28,255 nt of DNA, taken from IMG/VR virus record IMGVR_UViG_3300003322_001190, positions 25,655 to 53,909 of that record, one strand, 5' to 3'. Positions 8,251-15,508 of this stretch are shown piece after piece. The notes below the pieces were generated by a model. The model did not search any database, had not been told where the DNA came from, and worked only from the letters and a program-made list of their open reading frames with translations. The number at the start of each line of letters is the position of its first letter. Position 1 is the first letter of the stretch. The DNA comes from a virus. The position numbers and the translations under genes are program-made.

Positions 8251-8267
8251 CTCCTGCTGGCGGGATC
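8251..8267 (-). promoter_or_regulatory. Start-associated motif with RBS, polymerase gene
   Basis: The minus strand reads GATCCCGCCAGCAGGAG before GTG 8245. It matches the copies at 1257 and 21123 except for a 3-base insertion between the motif and the Shine-Dalgarno sequence. It supports GTG 8245 as the real start. Confidence 0.6.
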
Positions 8268-8269
8268 AA

Positions 8270-8324
8270 GACAGCCACCCGCGCCTCAACCGGGGCCCAA
8301 GGCAACCCGGCGCGGGTGGCTGTC
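8270..8324 (-). terminator. 16-bp perfect stem-loop between SSB and polymerase genes
   Basis: Arms at 8270-8285 and 8309-8324 are perfectly complementary, with a 23-base loop. The hairpin lies between the stop of the ssDNA-binding protein gene (8349) and the polymerase start. On the minus strand it is followed by TTGATCC rather than a U-run, so it may be a weak terminator, an attenuator that lowers polymerase relative to SSB, or an mRNA-stabilising end. Confidence 0.7.
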
Positions 8325-8348
8325 GTTCAGTGGGTCGTGGTCAGAGAC

Positions 8349-9302
8349 CTACGACCGGGTGATCCGCGCCTTCATGGCGGCCAGGGCGTCCGCGTTGGGC
8401 GTCGCCGGGGCGCTGCCCGAGGGGGTGCCGCCGGAGCCGCCCGAGGACTTGCCCGAACCCTTCGCGGCCGGGACCAGCTCGCCGGTCTCGCGGCGGACGT
8501 CCACCGAGGCGAAGCCGTCCTCCTCCAGGAAGAACTTCTTGTAGTAGTCGTCGGTGGTCTTCGAGTAGATCATCGTCGCCAGCTTGATGCCGAACGCGTC
8601 CACCGCGAGCTGGTAGAACTCCCAGTGGTCGGTGCCCGGGAGGATGTCGGGGTCCTTGTCCAGCGGGAAGACCTGGTAGATCGTGCCGGTGCCCGAGGGG
8701 TTCTTGACGCGCTTGATGCGGTAGTCCCGGTCCATCAGCGTGTCGTACGACTCGCCGCAGGACTTCAGCGAGTTCATGAGCATGTACATCGTGTTCGAGA
8801 CGATCACGATGGACGGGACGGAGACCTTCTCCTCGGTCGGCTTGCCGTCCTCGCCGAGGACCGGGATCTCGACCATCTTGTCCCGGTAGGCCTTGCGGCC
8901 GGTCGTCTCGTCCTTGTACGCCTCGCGCTCGACCGCCAGGGTGTAGCGCAGGTCGTCGCCCTTGTTCTCCTTGCCGTACTTGTTCTTGTACCCGGACTGG
9001 CACAGCGGGCAGCCCTCGGGGTACAGGTGCGCGAACGCGGGCTCCTGGCGGCAGGTGGCGGGCATCGCCGACGGCCACTTGCCCTCGTAGTCGGCGGGCT
9101 CGGCCTTGGTCGGGAAGAAGCGGTGGGTGCGGGCGCGGTACCAGTCGGCGGACTCGCTCAGAAAGCGGAGGATCGCCTCCTCGCCCTCCTTGAGGTCCCA
9201 GTGCGGCTCCTTGCGGAAGCCGCCTCCGGCACCACGGTTCTCGTCCTCGTCGTCGCCACGGCGCAGTGCGGCCTCGGGGTCGAAGTCGGGCGCGATCGTC
9301 AT
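8349..9302 (-). CDS. Probable ssDNA-binding protein (gp32-like, zinc-binding)
   Basis: This 317-residue protein has the pattern of phage gp32-like ssDNA-binding proteins: a basic/aromatic N-terminal OB region (LRFLSESADWYRARTHRFFP), a zinc group C84-x7-H92-x5-C98-x2-C101, and a long core. A Gly/Ser/Pro linker (about 280-305) leads to a short C-terminal tip (DALAAMKARITRS). Gp32 tails are normally acidic; this one is not. The N-terminus FDPEAALRR at 7-15 is shared with the Cas4-like nuclease. ATG 9302 has GAGGAG at good spacing. It would coat unwound DNA and coordinate polymerase, helicase and recombinase. The assignment rests on the zinc pattern and the position next to the polymerase gene, without an alignment. 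Confidence 0.7.
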   Translation of the reverse strand: MTIAPDFDPEAALRRGDDEDENRGAGGGFRKEPHWDLKEGEEAILRFLSESADWYRARTHRFFPTKAEPADYEGKWPSAMPATCRQEPAFAHLYPEGCPLCQSGYKNKYGKENKGDDLRYTLAVEREAYKDETTGRKAYRDKMVEIPVLGEDGKPTEEKVSVPSIVIVSNTMYMLMNSLKSCGESYDTLMDRDYRIKRVKNPSGTGTIYQVFPLDKDPDILPGTDHWEFYQLAVDAFGIKLATMIYSKTTDDYYKKFFLEEDGFASVDVRRETGELVPAAKGSGKSSGGSGGTPSGSAPATPNADALAAMKARITRS

Positions 9303-9329
9303 GTGGTCTCCTCGTGAGACAGGGAATGA

Positions 9330-10175
9330 TCAGGAACTGAGGGAACTGAGGAACTCGGTGAACGCCTGGCGGGCGATCTCCGAACTGGGCTCGATCTCCG
9401 TGGAGAAGAACAGCACCGGCCTCTCGCGGACGTAGTCCATCATGAACGGCTGGTCTGACACCGACGTCACGCCGATGCCCATCTCCGGGTACGAGCCCTG
9501 TCGTGCGGCTTCGACCGCCAGGAGGCTCTGCCACTGCCGGAGGGTGTCCTCGTCCTGGACGAAGCTCTTGGTCCTCCAGGCGTAGTAGCTGTAGTCCCAG
9601 CTCTCTGCCTTTCGACGCCTCTGATCTTGCCGGAAGGCCTTGACGCTGTCAACCTCTTCTTCGTCGAGACTGACGTACCCCCAGTCTTCCAGCACATCGT
9701 CCGAGGTCACGGGCTGTCCGAGGCGCTGAGAGCGCTCGGCGGCCTCCCGGTGAGCCCGGCGCTTGAGGTCCTCCTCGGTGTAGTCGTCGAGGAAGACCTC
9801 ACCCTTCTTGGTGCGGTCGTACGCCTCCCGGGTGACCGGGTCCAGGAGCTGCTTGAAGACGTACGTGAGCCGGGTGGAGGACTGGCCGTCCAGGGCCACA
9901 TAGGCCTCCCGCAGCTCCTTCTTGGTGGCCCGCCAGTCCACCCCCAGCTCCCGGTAGTAGCCGTTCACGTCGTGGCAGACGCGCTCGACCGGCACCAGGG
10001 ACATGGAGGTAGACCAGCGGTCCGGACCCCAGCCCAGACGGGCGGGGCGCTCGTAGCAGAGCACCTCGCCCGCGTCCTGCCCCTTGCGCATGGCCTCCAC
10101 GGTCTCGGCCGTCGGCAGCACCTCGGCGTACTGGCCGAGGATGCCCGCCAGGTCCAGGTCGGGTCGGGCGCCCAT
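9330..10175 (-). CDS. J-domain-like protein lacking HPD, role unknown
   Basis: Within this 281-residue protein, residues 72-121 resemble a J-domain: GYYRELGVDWRATKKELREA for helices I and II, then FKQLLDPVTREAYDR for helices III and IV. The HPD tripeptide that activates Hsp70 is missing; the loop is short (VALDGQSSTR). It is therefore unlikely to act as a normal DnaJ. A long charged helical part follows (EDLKRRAHREAAERSQRL), then a C-terminal alpha/beta part. The ATG at 10175 overlaps the stop of the preceding small gene by one base (TGATG), and CGGAGGACTG serves as RBS. It sits between primase and SSB, so it may be a replication assembly factor, by context only. Confidence 0.8.
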   Translation of the reverse strand: MGARPDLDLAGILGQYAEVLPTAETVEAMRKGQDAGEVLCYERPARLGWGPDRWSTSMSLVPVERVCHDVNGYYRELGVDWRATKKELREAYVALDGQSSTRLTYVFKQLLDPVTREAYDRTKKGEVFLDDYTEEDLKRRAHREAAERSQRLGQPVTSDDVLEDWGYVSLDEEEVDSVKAFRQDQRRRKAESWDYSYYAWRTKSFVQDEDTLRQWQSLLAVEAARQGSYPEMGIGVTSVSDQPFMMDYVRERPVLFFSTEIEPSSEIARQAFTEFLSSLSS

Positions 10176-10315
10176 CAGTCCTCCGTGGGTTCCTCGCCCT
10201 CCCGCTCGATGTCCCGGACGTCCTGCCGGGTGAGCGGGGTGGCTGACGCGATCTTGCGGACGGTCTCGCCGTCCTCAGTGATGACCTGGCCGGTGCCGGT
10301 CTTCTGAAGGGCCAC
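10175..10315 (-). CDS. 46-residue unknown protein downstream of primase
   Basis: This short frame runs from GTG 10315 (preceded by TAGGAGGCCCCT, a strong RBS) to TGA at 10175. The product is VALQKTGTGQVITEDGETVR followed by a charged tail ending EEPTED, so it is acidic at the C-terminus and without Cys or membrane segments. It begins 9 bases after the primase stop and its TGA overlaps the ATG of the next gene, filling the gap exactly. This makes it a real gene despite its length. No function can be given. Confidence 0.75.
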   Translation of the reverse strand: MALQKTGTGQVITEDGETVRKIASATPLTRQDVRDIEREGEEPTED

Positions 10316-10324
10316 AGGGGCCTC

Positions 10325-11488
10325 CTAGGGGTTGCAGGGGCCCTCATGGGCCCGGTTCTTGCACCGATAGCAGTACAGGGTCTCAGGGCGCCTCCAGATG
10401 CCCCAGGGGACCGCTGCGGCCTTCAGGGCCACCGCTTCCTCTGCGGGCAGCTCCTGAGCGTCCTGGGACCACGGTGAGTCCACGACGAGGACCTCGGTGT
10501 AGTGGGCGAGCTGCTCGGCCAGTCCCGGCTCCGCCTCACGGCCCTCAGGACGCTCCCTGGTCGGCCGCTCCTCGGGCCTGCCCTCCACGGCCTTCCATCC
10601 GGCGTCGTCGTTGTCCATCCACAGGATCACGCGCTCGTGCTTCACGAGACGGCGGACCTGCATCTCGGTGAACTTGGCCCCGAACAGGGCCTCCGAGTGG
10701 AAGTGTTCCTCGTGGGTGATCGCCGACAGCATGGCCTCCATGACCACGGCCTCCGGGGCACGGGGGTCGTAGTTGAAGACCGTGGACTCCTTGGGGAAGT
10801 CCGCGCTGGAGAAGTACTTGGGCGACCTCGGGTTGCCGGAGTGGATGTCCACCGCCTCCTCCCCGTCCTTGCGGGGCGGCCGGGGAACCCACTCCTCGGA
10901 GCGCCACTCGGGCGGCAGCTTGCGGGACTGCCAGCCGACCAGGGTCCCCTGCCAGAAGTGCGGGATCACCACCCGGTCCCACATGGGATCCCAGCCGAGC
11001 TGGAAGCGGCGGTACAGCTCCGGGGAGATCCCCCGCTCCTCAATGAGGTACGGGTGGTCGAAGGCCCAGCTCTGGAGGATCCGCTCGGAGTACCGGGGGA
11101 TCGGCTGGGTCTCCGCCTTGGCGTAGACGGCGTCCAGGAAGCGGAGCATGGCGTCCAGCTCCAGGACCTGGCCACCGAGCCCGGCGGTCTCCTCCAGCCA
11201 CCCACGGGCCTCCTGGGAAGTCCCTCCCCGGCAGGTGGCGATGAACCACAGCAGACCGCCGGATGACCCACAACCCAGGCAGTTGTAGGTGAGCTTCTTG
11301 TAGTTGAGCGACGCGGTGGGGTTCTTCTGCTGGTCCCGGTGCAGGCCAGGAGAGACCAGACAGGCGTGGACCATCTCGCCGGTCTTGTCGTTCACCCGGA
11401 CGGAGGACACCCCGAACTCGGAGAGCAGCTCCTCGCACAGGGCCTTCTTCGAGGGGTCCGGCAGCATGGCGGCTTCGAAGTAGCTCAT
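10325..11488 (-). CDS. DnaG-like primase
   Basis: This 387-residue protein starts with a primase zinc-binding domain (C43, H50, C70 and C73, the last pair in NCLGCG) that would recognise the template. The RNA polymerase core follows with a TOPRIM fold: E251 in VVMEAMLSAI and the acidic cluster MDNDDAG (D292, D294). The usual EG of TOPRIM is EA here. A second possible metal group ends the protein (YCYRCKNRAHEGPC). The frame is open to 11767, but ATG 11488 overlaps the previous stop (ATGA) and the zinc domain begins shortly after it. The protein is shorter than cellular DnaG (about 600 residues) and lacks a clear helicase-binding domain, as is common in phages. It would make primers for the polymerase at 4451. 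Confidence 0.88.
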   Translation of the reverse strand: MSYFEAAMLPDPSKKALCEELLSEFGVSSVRVNDKTGEMVHACLVSPGLHRDQQKNPTASLNYKKLTYNCLGCGSSGGLLWFIATCRGGTSQEARGWLEETAGLGGQVLELDAMLRFLDAVYAKAETQPIPRYSERILQSWAFDHPYLIEERGISPELYRRFQLGWDPMWDRVVIPHFWQGTLVGWQSRKLPPEWRSEEWVPRPPRKDGEEAVDIHSGNPRSPKYFSSADFPKESTVFNYDPRAPEAVVMEAMLSAITHEEHFHSEALFGAKFTEMQVRRLVKHERVILWMDNDDAGWKAVEGRPEERPTRERPEGREAEPGLAEQLAHYTEVLVVDSPWSQDAQELPAEEAVALKAAAVPWGIWRRPETLYCYRCKNRAHEGPCNP

Positions 11489-11946
11489 GCCGCGTCCGCC
11501 GTCTTCGTCGGGTAGCCATAGCCGCAGCGCACGCACCGCAGGCACAGGTGCTGCGTGGTCTGGTCGGAGAGGATCCCCGAGAGCACCCAGGCCCCGCAGG
11601 GGAAGCCCTGCCCCTCCCCCACGGTGATCACCACTCGGGAGTGGTAGATCACCTGCATCTGGGAGAACCCGCACTTGGGGCAGGCCCGGTCCTCGTTGTT
11701 GAGGTCGTAGTCCCTCAGGCCCATGTCGGCCAGGGTCAACGCGGGCTCGTCCGGCGGACAGCCACACCCCTCACCCGCATGGTGCCCGCAGCGCTCGCAC
11801 CGGGACTCTCCCGGGCACGGACGATCGGCGTTAGGCCCGTCGCCGGTCTCCCCACAGACTCCGCAGACGAGGTAGTCCACCTCGCCCCCGGGTCCCTGGC
11901 GCTCGTCGTCCGGCTCCCAGCGGTGCTGCCTCGTGTCGTCGCTCAT
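11485..11946 (-). CDS. Zinc-ribbon protein with multiple CxxC pairs
   Basis: This 153-residue protein contains at least four CxxC or near-CxxC pairs: CGVCG, CERCGHH, CPKCGFSQ and CLRCVRCGYGYPTK. They form two or three zinc ribbons separated by an acidic linker. Zinc ribbons of this kind bind nucleic acids or proteins, for example in primase, helicase or polymerase accessory factors. It lies between the helicase and primase genes and overlaps both by four bases (ATGA at each end). ATG 11946 also has GGAGGAGATC upstream, though at a long distance. The frame extends to 12060, but the extra 38 residues lie over the helicase gene. Its role in the helicase-primase step is inferred from position. 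Confidence 0.8.
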   Translation of the reverse strand: MSDDTRQHRWEPDDERQGPGGEVDYLVCGVCGETGDGPNADRPCPGESRCERCGHHAGEGCGCPPDEPALTLADMGLRDYDLNNEDRACPKCGFSQMQVIYHSRVVITVGEGQGFPCGAWVLSGILSDQTTQHLCLRCVRCGYGYPTKTADAA

Positions 11947-13256
11947 CCGCGCGGCTCCGTGATCTCCTCCAGGGCGTCGATCTGGCCGAGGTACGGCCGC
12001 CAGACACCCACGCGCCAGTTCTTGTTCTCCGAGCCCCGGCGGGTGGCCATGGTCTGCCACTTCACCATCTGGGCCGCCCGCTCGTCGGGGCTGGCGTACA
12101 GACCGAAGGCCCAGTCGCAGGTGCGCTCGACCTCGGAGCCCTCGGCCAGCATGTACATCTCCAGCCAGCCGTTCTTCTTGGCCTCGCGCATGCCCTCACG
12201 GTTGATCTGGTGGGCCAGCAGGCACGGGATCGGCAGGTTCCCGCCGATGGCGTCCTTCAGGTCGTGCATGACGTCCTTGATCAGCTCCGGCCCCCGGAAC
12301 CGCCGGTCGCTCGGCTCCATGAACGTGAGCTGGTCGATCAGCAACGACTCTGTCCCGACGGAGCGGGCGTGCCGGGTGATCCACTGGACGGTGCGCTCCC
12401 CGCGCTGGGGCTGGACGACCCGGATGTACTCCTTCAGCTCGTCCCCGCGCTCCTCCAGGAACGACTGGACGCGGGCCACCTCGTCCTCGGTGCACTCGCC
12501 GCGCCGGTACCGGTCGTGGTCGACGTGCATCAGGATGCAGACCAGCCGGTCGTACGTCATCTCGACCGAGTTCTCCAGGGTGTAGTACGTCGCCCGGCGG
12601 CGCTTCTTCCACTCCTTGAGCAGGATGTACGCGAGGGTGACCGACTTCCCCGTCTTGGGCCCGGCGGCGAGGACGGCAAGCTCGCCGCCGTGGATCCCGA
12701 AGGTGTAGTTGTCGATCTCCTCGATCCCGAACGCCATGCCCTGGTGCTGCATGGCGGTCGCGGCCCGGCGCTCGTAGAGGGAGAACGAGCGCTGGAAGCC
12801 CTCGATCCCCTCCACCTCCTGGGTCTTGTCTCGCAGGCCGAGGTACATGGCGTTCAGGGCCTGGATCTGCTCGCCCATGGTCACGAGCTTCTCGGCCGAG
12901 GAGACGGCCGACATGGCGGAGGCGGCCTCCTTCTGCCAGGTCTGGAAGAGGTAGTCGGCCCGGCGGGCCTTGAGGACCCCGATCGCCCAGGTGACGTCGT
13001 CCAGTTGGACGTCCGTCTCCTCGATCACCACCTCGGAGTCCTCGATCGTGTCGCGCCAGGTCTCCATCAGGGCGGCCCGCGAGGGCGCCTTGGTCATGCC
13101 GGTCTTGTCGAAGTACTCGATGGCCCAGGCGACCACCTTGCGCATGGCCTGGGTGGGGATGCAGTCCTCCGGCAGGCCGACCCTGACCATCTGCTCCAGG
13201 GCGTCGGCGTCCGTGAGGGAGGAGTAGACCACGTCCTCGGCGTGGGAGGTCGTCAT
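11943..13256 (-). CDS. DnaB-like replicative helicase
   Basis: This 437-residue RecA-fold hexameric helicase has an N-terminal helical domain (about 1-150), a P-loop AAGPKTGKS (198-205), a Walker B strand LLIDQL (D308), and LLAHQINRE as the sensing motif H3. The length matches phage DnaB-type helicases. It would unwind the fork and recruit the primase encoded downstream. The long frame to 14066 lies over the loader gene. ATG 13256 overlaps the loader stop by ATGA and begins the conserved N-terminal domain (MTTSHAEDVV). It is followed directly by the zinc-ribbon and primase genes, a helicase-primase cluster. Confidence 0.92.
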   Translation of the reverse strand: MTTSHAEDVVYSSLTDADALEQMVRVGLPEDCIPTQAMRKVVAWAIEYFDKTGMTKAPSRAALMETWRDTIEDSEVVIEETDVQLDDVTWAIGVLKARRADYLFQTWQKEAASAMSAVSSAEKLVTMGEQIQALNAMYLGLRDKTQEVEGIEGFQRSFSLYERRAATAMQHQGMAFGIEEIDNYTFGIHGGELAVLAAGPKTGKSVTLAYILLKEWKKRRRATYYTLENSVEMTYDRLVCILMHVDHDRYRRGECTEDEVARVQSFLEERGDELKEYIRVVQPQRGERTVQWITRHARSVGTESLLIDQLTFMEPSDRRFRGPELIKDVMHDLKDAIGGNLPIPCLLAHQINREGMREAKKNGWLEMYMLAEGSEVERTCDWAFGLYASPDERAAQMVKWQTMATRRGSENKNWRVGVWRPYLGQIDALEEITEPRG

Positions 13257-14095
13257 GCGATCACCAGCGGGCGCATCAGCCGGTCGTCCATCTCCTGGTG
13301 CATGCGCTCCTGGGCCCGGGGGCGCCAGTCGATGCCGGAGGTCTCGACGAACAGGGCGGTCTCCGAGAGCAGGGAGGCCACGTACTGGTTGTAGCCGCCG
13401 CGCACCTGGTCCGGGGTGAGGTTCGTGGTGATCAGGGTCGGCAGGCTCGCGGCCGTACGGTGGCGGATCACACGGTCTAGAAGCCGGTCGATGAAGTCGA
13501 CGTGGTTCTGGCCGGTCTCCTTGCCGAGGTCGTCGACACAGAGCACGCCGCAGTTCATGATCCGGCGCTCGAAGTAGTCCTTCTCGGCCTTCTCCCGCCA
13601 CCCGGAGGTGTACAGCTCCACGATCGTGTTCATCTGGGCCACGAAGACGTCGTAGCCCAGCTTCAGGAGCTTCTTGGCGGCCAGCATGAGCATGAGGGTC
13701 TTGCCGGTACCGGCGTCCGGGGAGTGCAGGATCAGGTTGACCCCGCGCTCCACGTAGAGGTCGGCCCCGTCCAGGTACCGCAGGACTTCCATCTGGGTCG
13801 TCTCGGGGACGTCCACGGCGTCGGCCCAGCCGAGGCGCTGGTAGTTCTTGCCGATCCCGTGGACGAGCAGGAACCGGTGGAGGATCCACTGGGCGGTGCA
13901 GTTGCACTCCCAGACGACGATCTCCGTGCGGTCCTCGTCCCACCAGCGGAAGGTCTTCTCGCCGGTCTTGTGGAACAGGCAGGTGATGCAGGACTTCTGG
14001 GGCGTGGCCCACAGGTCGGGGTACTGCTGGCGGAGCCGGTCGGAATCCGGCTCCTCCAGCATCCACTTCAGGGGTACGTCAGGCAGTTGGGGCAA
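13253..14095 (-). CDS. DnaC-like helicase loader (AAA+ ATPase)
   Basis: This 280-residue protein has an N-terminal possible zinc site (C36, C39, H42 and the CNC pair 64-66). A DnaC/IstB-type ATPase follows: P-loop SPDAGTGKT (125-133), Walker B VLCVDDLG (D188, D189), and LITTNLTPDQV as the sensor 1 region. Proteins of this family load the replicative helicase onto DNA. The gene is immediately upstream of the DnaB-like helicase and overlaps it by ATGA, which supports this. The start appears to be TTG at 14095, with GAAGGAGAGACC directly before it, nearly the same leader as the RuvC-like gene. No ATG nearby has an RBS as good. Confidence 0.88.
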   Translation of the reverse strand: MPQLPDVPLKWMLEEPDSDRLRQQYPDLWATPQKSCITCLFHKTGEKTFRWWDEDRTEIVVWECNCTAQWILHRFLLVHGIGKNYQRLGWADAVDVPETTQMEVLRYLDGADLYVERGVNLILHSPDAGTGKTLMLMLAAKKLLKLGYDVFVAQMNTIVELYTSGWREKAEKDYFERRIMNCGVLCVDDLGKETGQNHVDFIDRLLDRVIRHRTAASLPTLITTNLTPDQVRGGYNQYVASLLSETALFVETSGIDWRPRAQERMHQEMDDRLMRPLVIA

Positions 14096-14142
14096 GGTCT
14101 CTCCTTCGGATCTCTTTGCGTCCGTGGCGGGTCGGACGGGAC

Positions 14143-14589
14143 TCAGGGGAGGCTCTTCTGGATGTAGGCCATGTCCTTCTCCAACCGGTCCAGGTTCGCC
14201 TCCAGTCGGCCGAGGTAGGTGTTGCAGGGTCCACAGAGGAGCCCTCTCACCTTCCCGGTAGTGTGACAGTGATCTACGGCGAGTCGCAGAGCCTCCTGCG
14301 GGGGTTCCTCACATCGAGCACAGACTCCGCCCTGGGCCTCGAACATCTCCTCGTACTGCTCGATCGAGATGCCGTAGATCCGGAGGAACCGAGCTTGCCT
14401 CTGGGCCTCTCGAACGGCTGGATCGGTCCTGTACCGAGAGTTCTCGTCCCATCGACGGGAATCTCCACAGCGCCAGTAGTTCCGACCCTTGTACTTCGGC
14501 CCGACCATGATCCCTACAGGACCGCAGGCGGAACAAGTGCCGGTGCGGGTGTCCGGATCAGGGTTGGAGATCCTGTGCCGGATGGTCAT
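14143..14589 (-). CDS. Recombination endonuclease VII (HNH family)
   Basis: This 148-residue protein has an N-terminal zinc group (C19, C22, C41). A classic endonuclease VII centre follows: C90 and C93, then VDHCHTTGKVRGLLC with D106, H107 and H109, and C119, C122, N123. T4 endonuclease VII (gp49) cuts Holliday junctions and other branches before packaging. The ATG at 14589 overlaps the previous stop by ATGA, which fixes the start. A longer frame to 14844 lies over the upstream gene. Together with the RuvC-like protein and the Hjc-like candidate it makes two to three branched-DNA nucleases in one window. A free-standing homing HNH nuclease is an alternative, but the VDHCHTTGKVRGLLC signature favours endonuclease VII. 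Confidence 0.9.
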   Translation of the reverse strand: MTIRHRISNPDPDTRTGTCSACGPVGIMVGPKYKGRNYWRCGDSRRWDENSRYRTDPAVREAQRQARFLRIYGISIEQYEEMFEAQGGVCARCEEPPQEALRLAVDHCHTTGKVRGLLCGPCNTYLGRLEANLDRLEKDMAYIQKSLP

Positions 14590-14984
14590 CCCAGACGCTT
14601 CTTGATCGGGTCCGCGAAATAGACATCGCTGGCCTTGCAGAACCGGTTGACCGCGATGGGGGCGCGCTGCCACATGCCGCGCTGGACCTCGAAGGCGTAC
14701 CGGGCGATGGCGGGCGCCTTGTCGCCGTGGCGGGCGCAGAAGGACTTGAAGACCGACGCCTCCTTCAGGGCGTTGCGGACCTGCGGCCCGTGGTACTGCT
14801 CGATCTGGCCCACGACGTAGTCCCGGAGGTCTTCCCAGGACCACTCGGCGTCCGCCTTCAGGAGGAAGGTCGCCCCGGCCACGGCGGTCACGGTGACTCG
14901 CTCGGTGACCACGGGGACGGTCTCTGACGTCTTGCTCTGGCGGGCCAGGAGCTGGCGGAAAGCCTCCTGCTGTGCGTTGCTCAT
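14586..14984 (-). CDS. Unknown 132-residue protein
   Basis: The product starts MSNAQQEAFRQLLARQSK and has a beta-rich middle (VTVTAVAGATFLLKADAEW). A helical C-terminal half with conserved-looking aromatic residues (WEDLRDYVVGQIEQYHG, SFCARHGDKAPAIARYA) follows. I do not recognise the family. Two starts are possible: ATG 14984, which lies 11 bases after AAGGAG, or GTG 14993, which overlaps the upstream stop as GTGA but sits only two bases from that Shine-Dalgarno sequence. ATG is kept here, and the two differ by three residues. The stop overlaps the endonuclease VII start, so both are probably made together. Confidence 0.78.
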   Translation of the reverse strand: MSNAQQEAFRQLLARQSKTSETVPVVTERVTVTAVAGATFLLKADAEWSWEDLRDYVVGQIEQYHGPQVRNALKEASVFKSFCARHGDKAPAIARYAFEVQRGMWQRAPIAVNRFCKASDVYFADPIKKRLG

Positions 14985-14989
14985 GCGCT

Positions 14990-15337
14990 TCACTGCTCCT
15001 TCTTGGACGGTCCCACGTAGGTCTTCCCGCACACTGCCCAGAAGGGCTCTCCGATGGCCTCCACCGCCTTGCGGTTCACCTCGGACTCCTCACTCAGCAT
15101 GTCGGGAGTGAAGACCACCACGGGACAGGTCTTGTGCACCAGGGCCGTGTAGACCCCGCGATCTCTGTGGATGGCTGCCACGAACCAGTGGAAGTCGTCC
15201 GATCCGACGACGTACCCGGCGAGATCGAAGGCGTCGGTGTGGAAGGCGAGTTTGCGGCCCTCTACGGCCGCCCGGCCGACTTGCTTGTCCGATGTGGCCG
15301 CTCCCCTGCGGGTCTGCGGCTTCTTCGCTTCTTCCAC
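14990..15337 (-). CDS. Unknown 115-residue protein
   Basis: This GTG-started gene (GTG 15337, preceded by GGGAGGGGCCA) encodes a basic N-terminal tail of about 25 residues. A compact alpha/beta domain follows (LAFHTDAFDLAGYVVGSDDF, YTALVHKTCPVVVFTPDML) with a Cys near the end. No motif points to a function. It is the first gene after a 171-bp gap that holds two hairpins and an AT-rich site, so it may begin a separately controlled transcription unit running through endonuclease VII, loader, helicase and primase. Confidence 0.78.
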   Translation of the reverse strand: MEEAKKPQTRRGAATSDKQVGRAAVEGRKLAFHTDAFDLAGYVVGSDDFHWFVAAIHRDRGVYTALVHKTCPVVVFTPDMLSEESEVNRKAVEAIGEPFWAVCGKTYVGPSKKEQ

Positions 15338-15348
15338 TGGCCCCTCCC

Positions 15349-15360
15349 GTTTTTAAAATC
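15349..15360. repeat. AT site GTTTTTAAAATC upstream of the 15337 gene
   Basis: One of four G[AT]TTTTAAAA[AT]C sites; this one has a single mismatched pair in the palindrome. It lies 12 bases before the GTG at 15337, between a G+C-rich hairpin and the RBS. It could be an operator or simply the U-run of a terminator. Confidence 0.5.
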
Positions 15361-15396
15361 CCGCCCCCGCCTGCGGTCGGTGCAGACAGGGGCGGG
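15360..15396 (-). terminator. G+C hairpin followed by ATTTT before the 15337 gene
   Basis: On the minus strand CCCGCCCC (15396-15389) pairs with GGGGCGGG (15367-15360) and is followed by ATTTTAAAAACGG. It resembles an intrinsic terminator ending the nuclease operon. It could instead be a 5' leader stem if transcription starts at the CATAAT box near 15401-15406. The -35 region is weak, so a promoter is only possible. Confidence 0.5.
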
Positions 15397-15471
15397 TCGC
15401 ATTATGCGCCGCGCGCCTTCTCGTCTGGCGGACCGAGGAAGGGGGTGGGACAGCTCCCGATCGTATCAAGC

Positions 15472-15501
15472 GGTGGTCAGCGAAAACAGGGTCTGACCAC
15501 C
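15472..15501 (-). terminator. 9-bp stem-loop just after the 5' nuclease gene
   Basis: GGTGGTCAG at 15472-15480 pairs with CTGACCACC at 15493-15501 around a 12-base loop. It begins 8 bases after the stop of the FEN gene on the minus strand. No U-run follows. It is likely a transcript end structure or weak terminator. Confidence 0.5.
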
Positions 15502-15508
15502 GGCCAGG

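Noticed and set aside
8246-8305. Upstream extension of the polymerase frame to an earlier start
   Set aside because: The added residues cover the RBS and part of the 8270-8324 hairpin; GTG 8245 with AGGAGG is better.
4532-8362. Plus-strand open frame of more than 1200 codons opposite the polymerase gene
   Set aside because: It is the complement of a gene with strong G/C third positions, has no RBS and encodes low-complexity Gly/Leu/Asp/Arg-rich protein; the minus-strand frame has all polymerase motifs.
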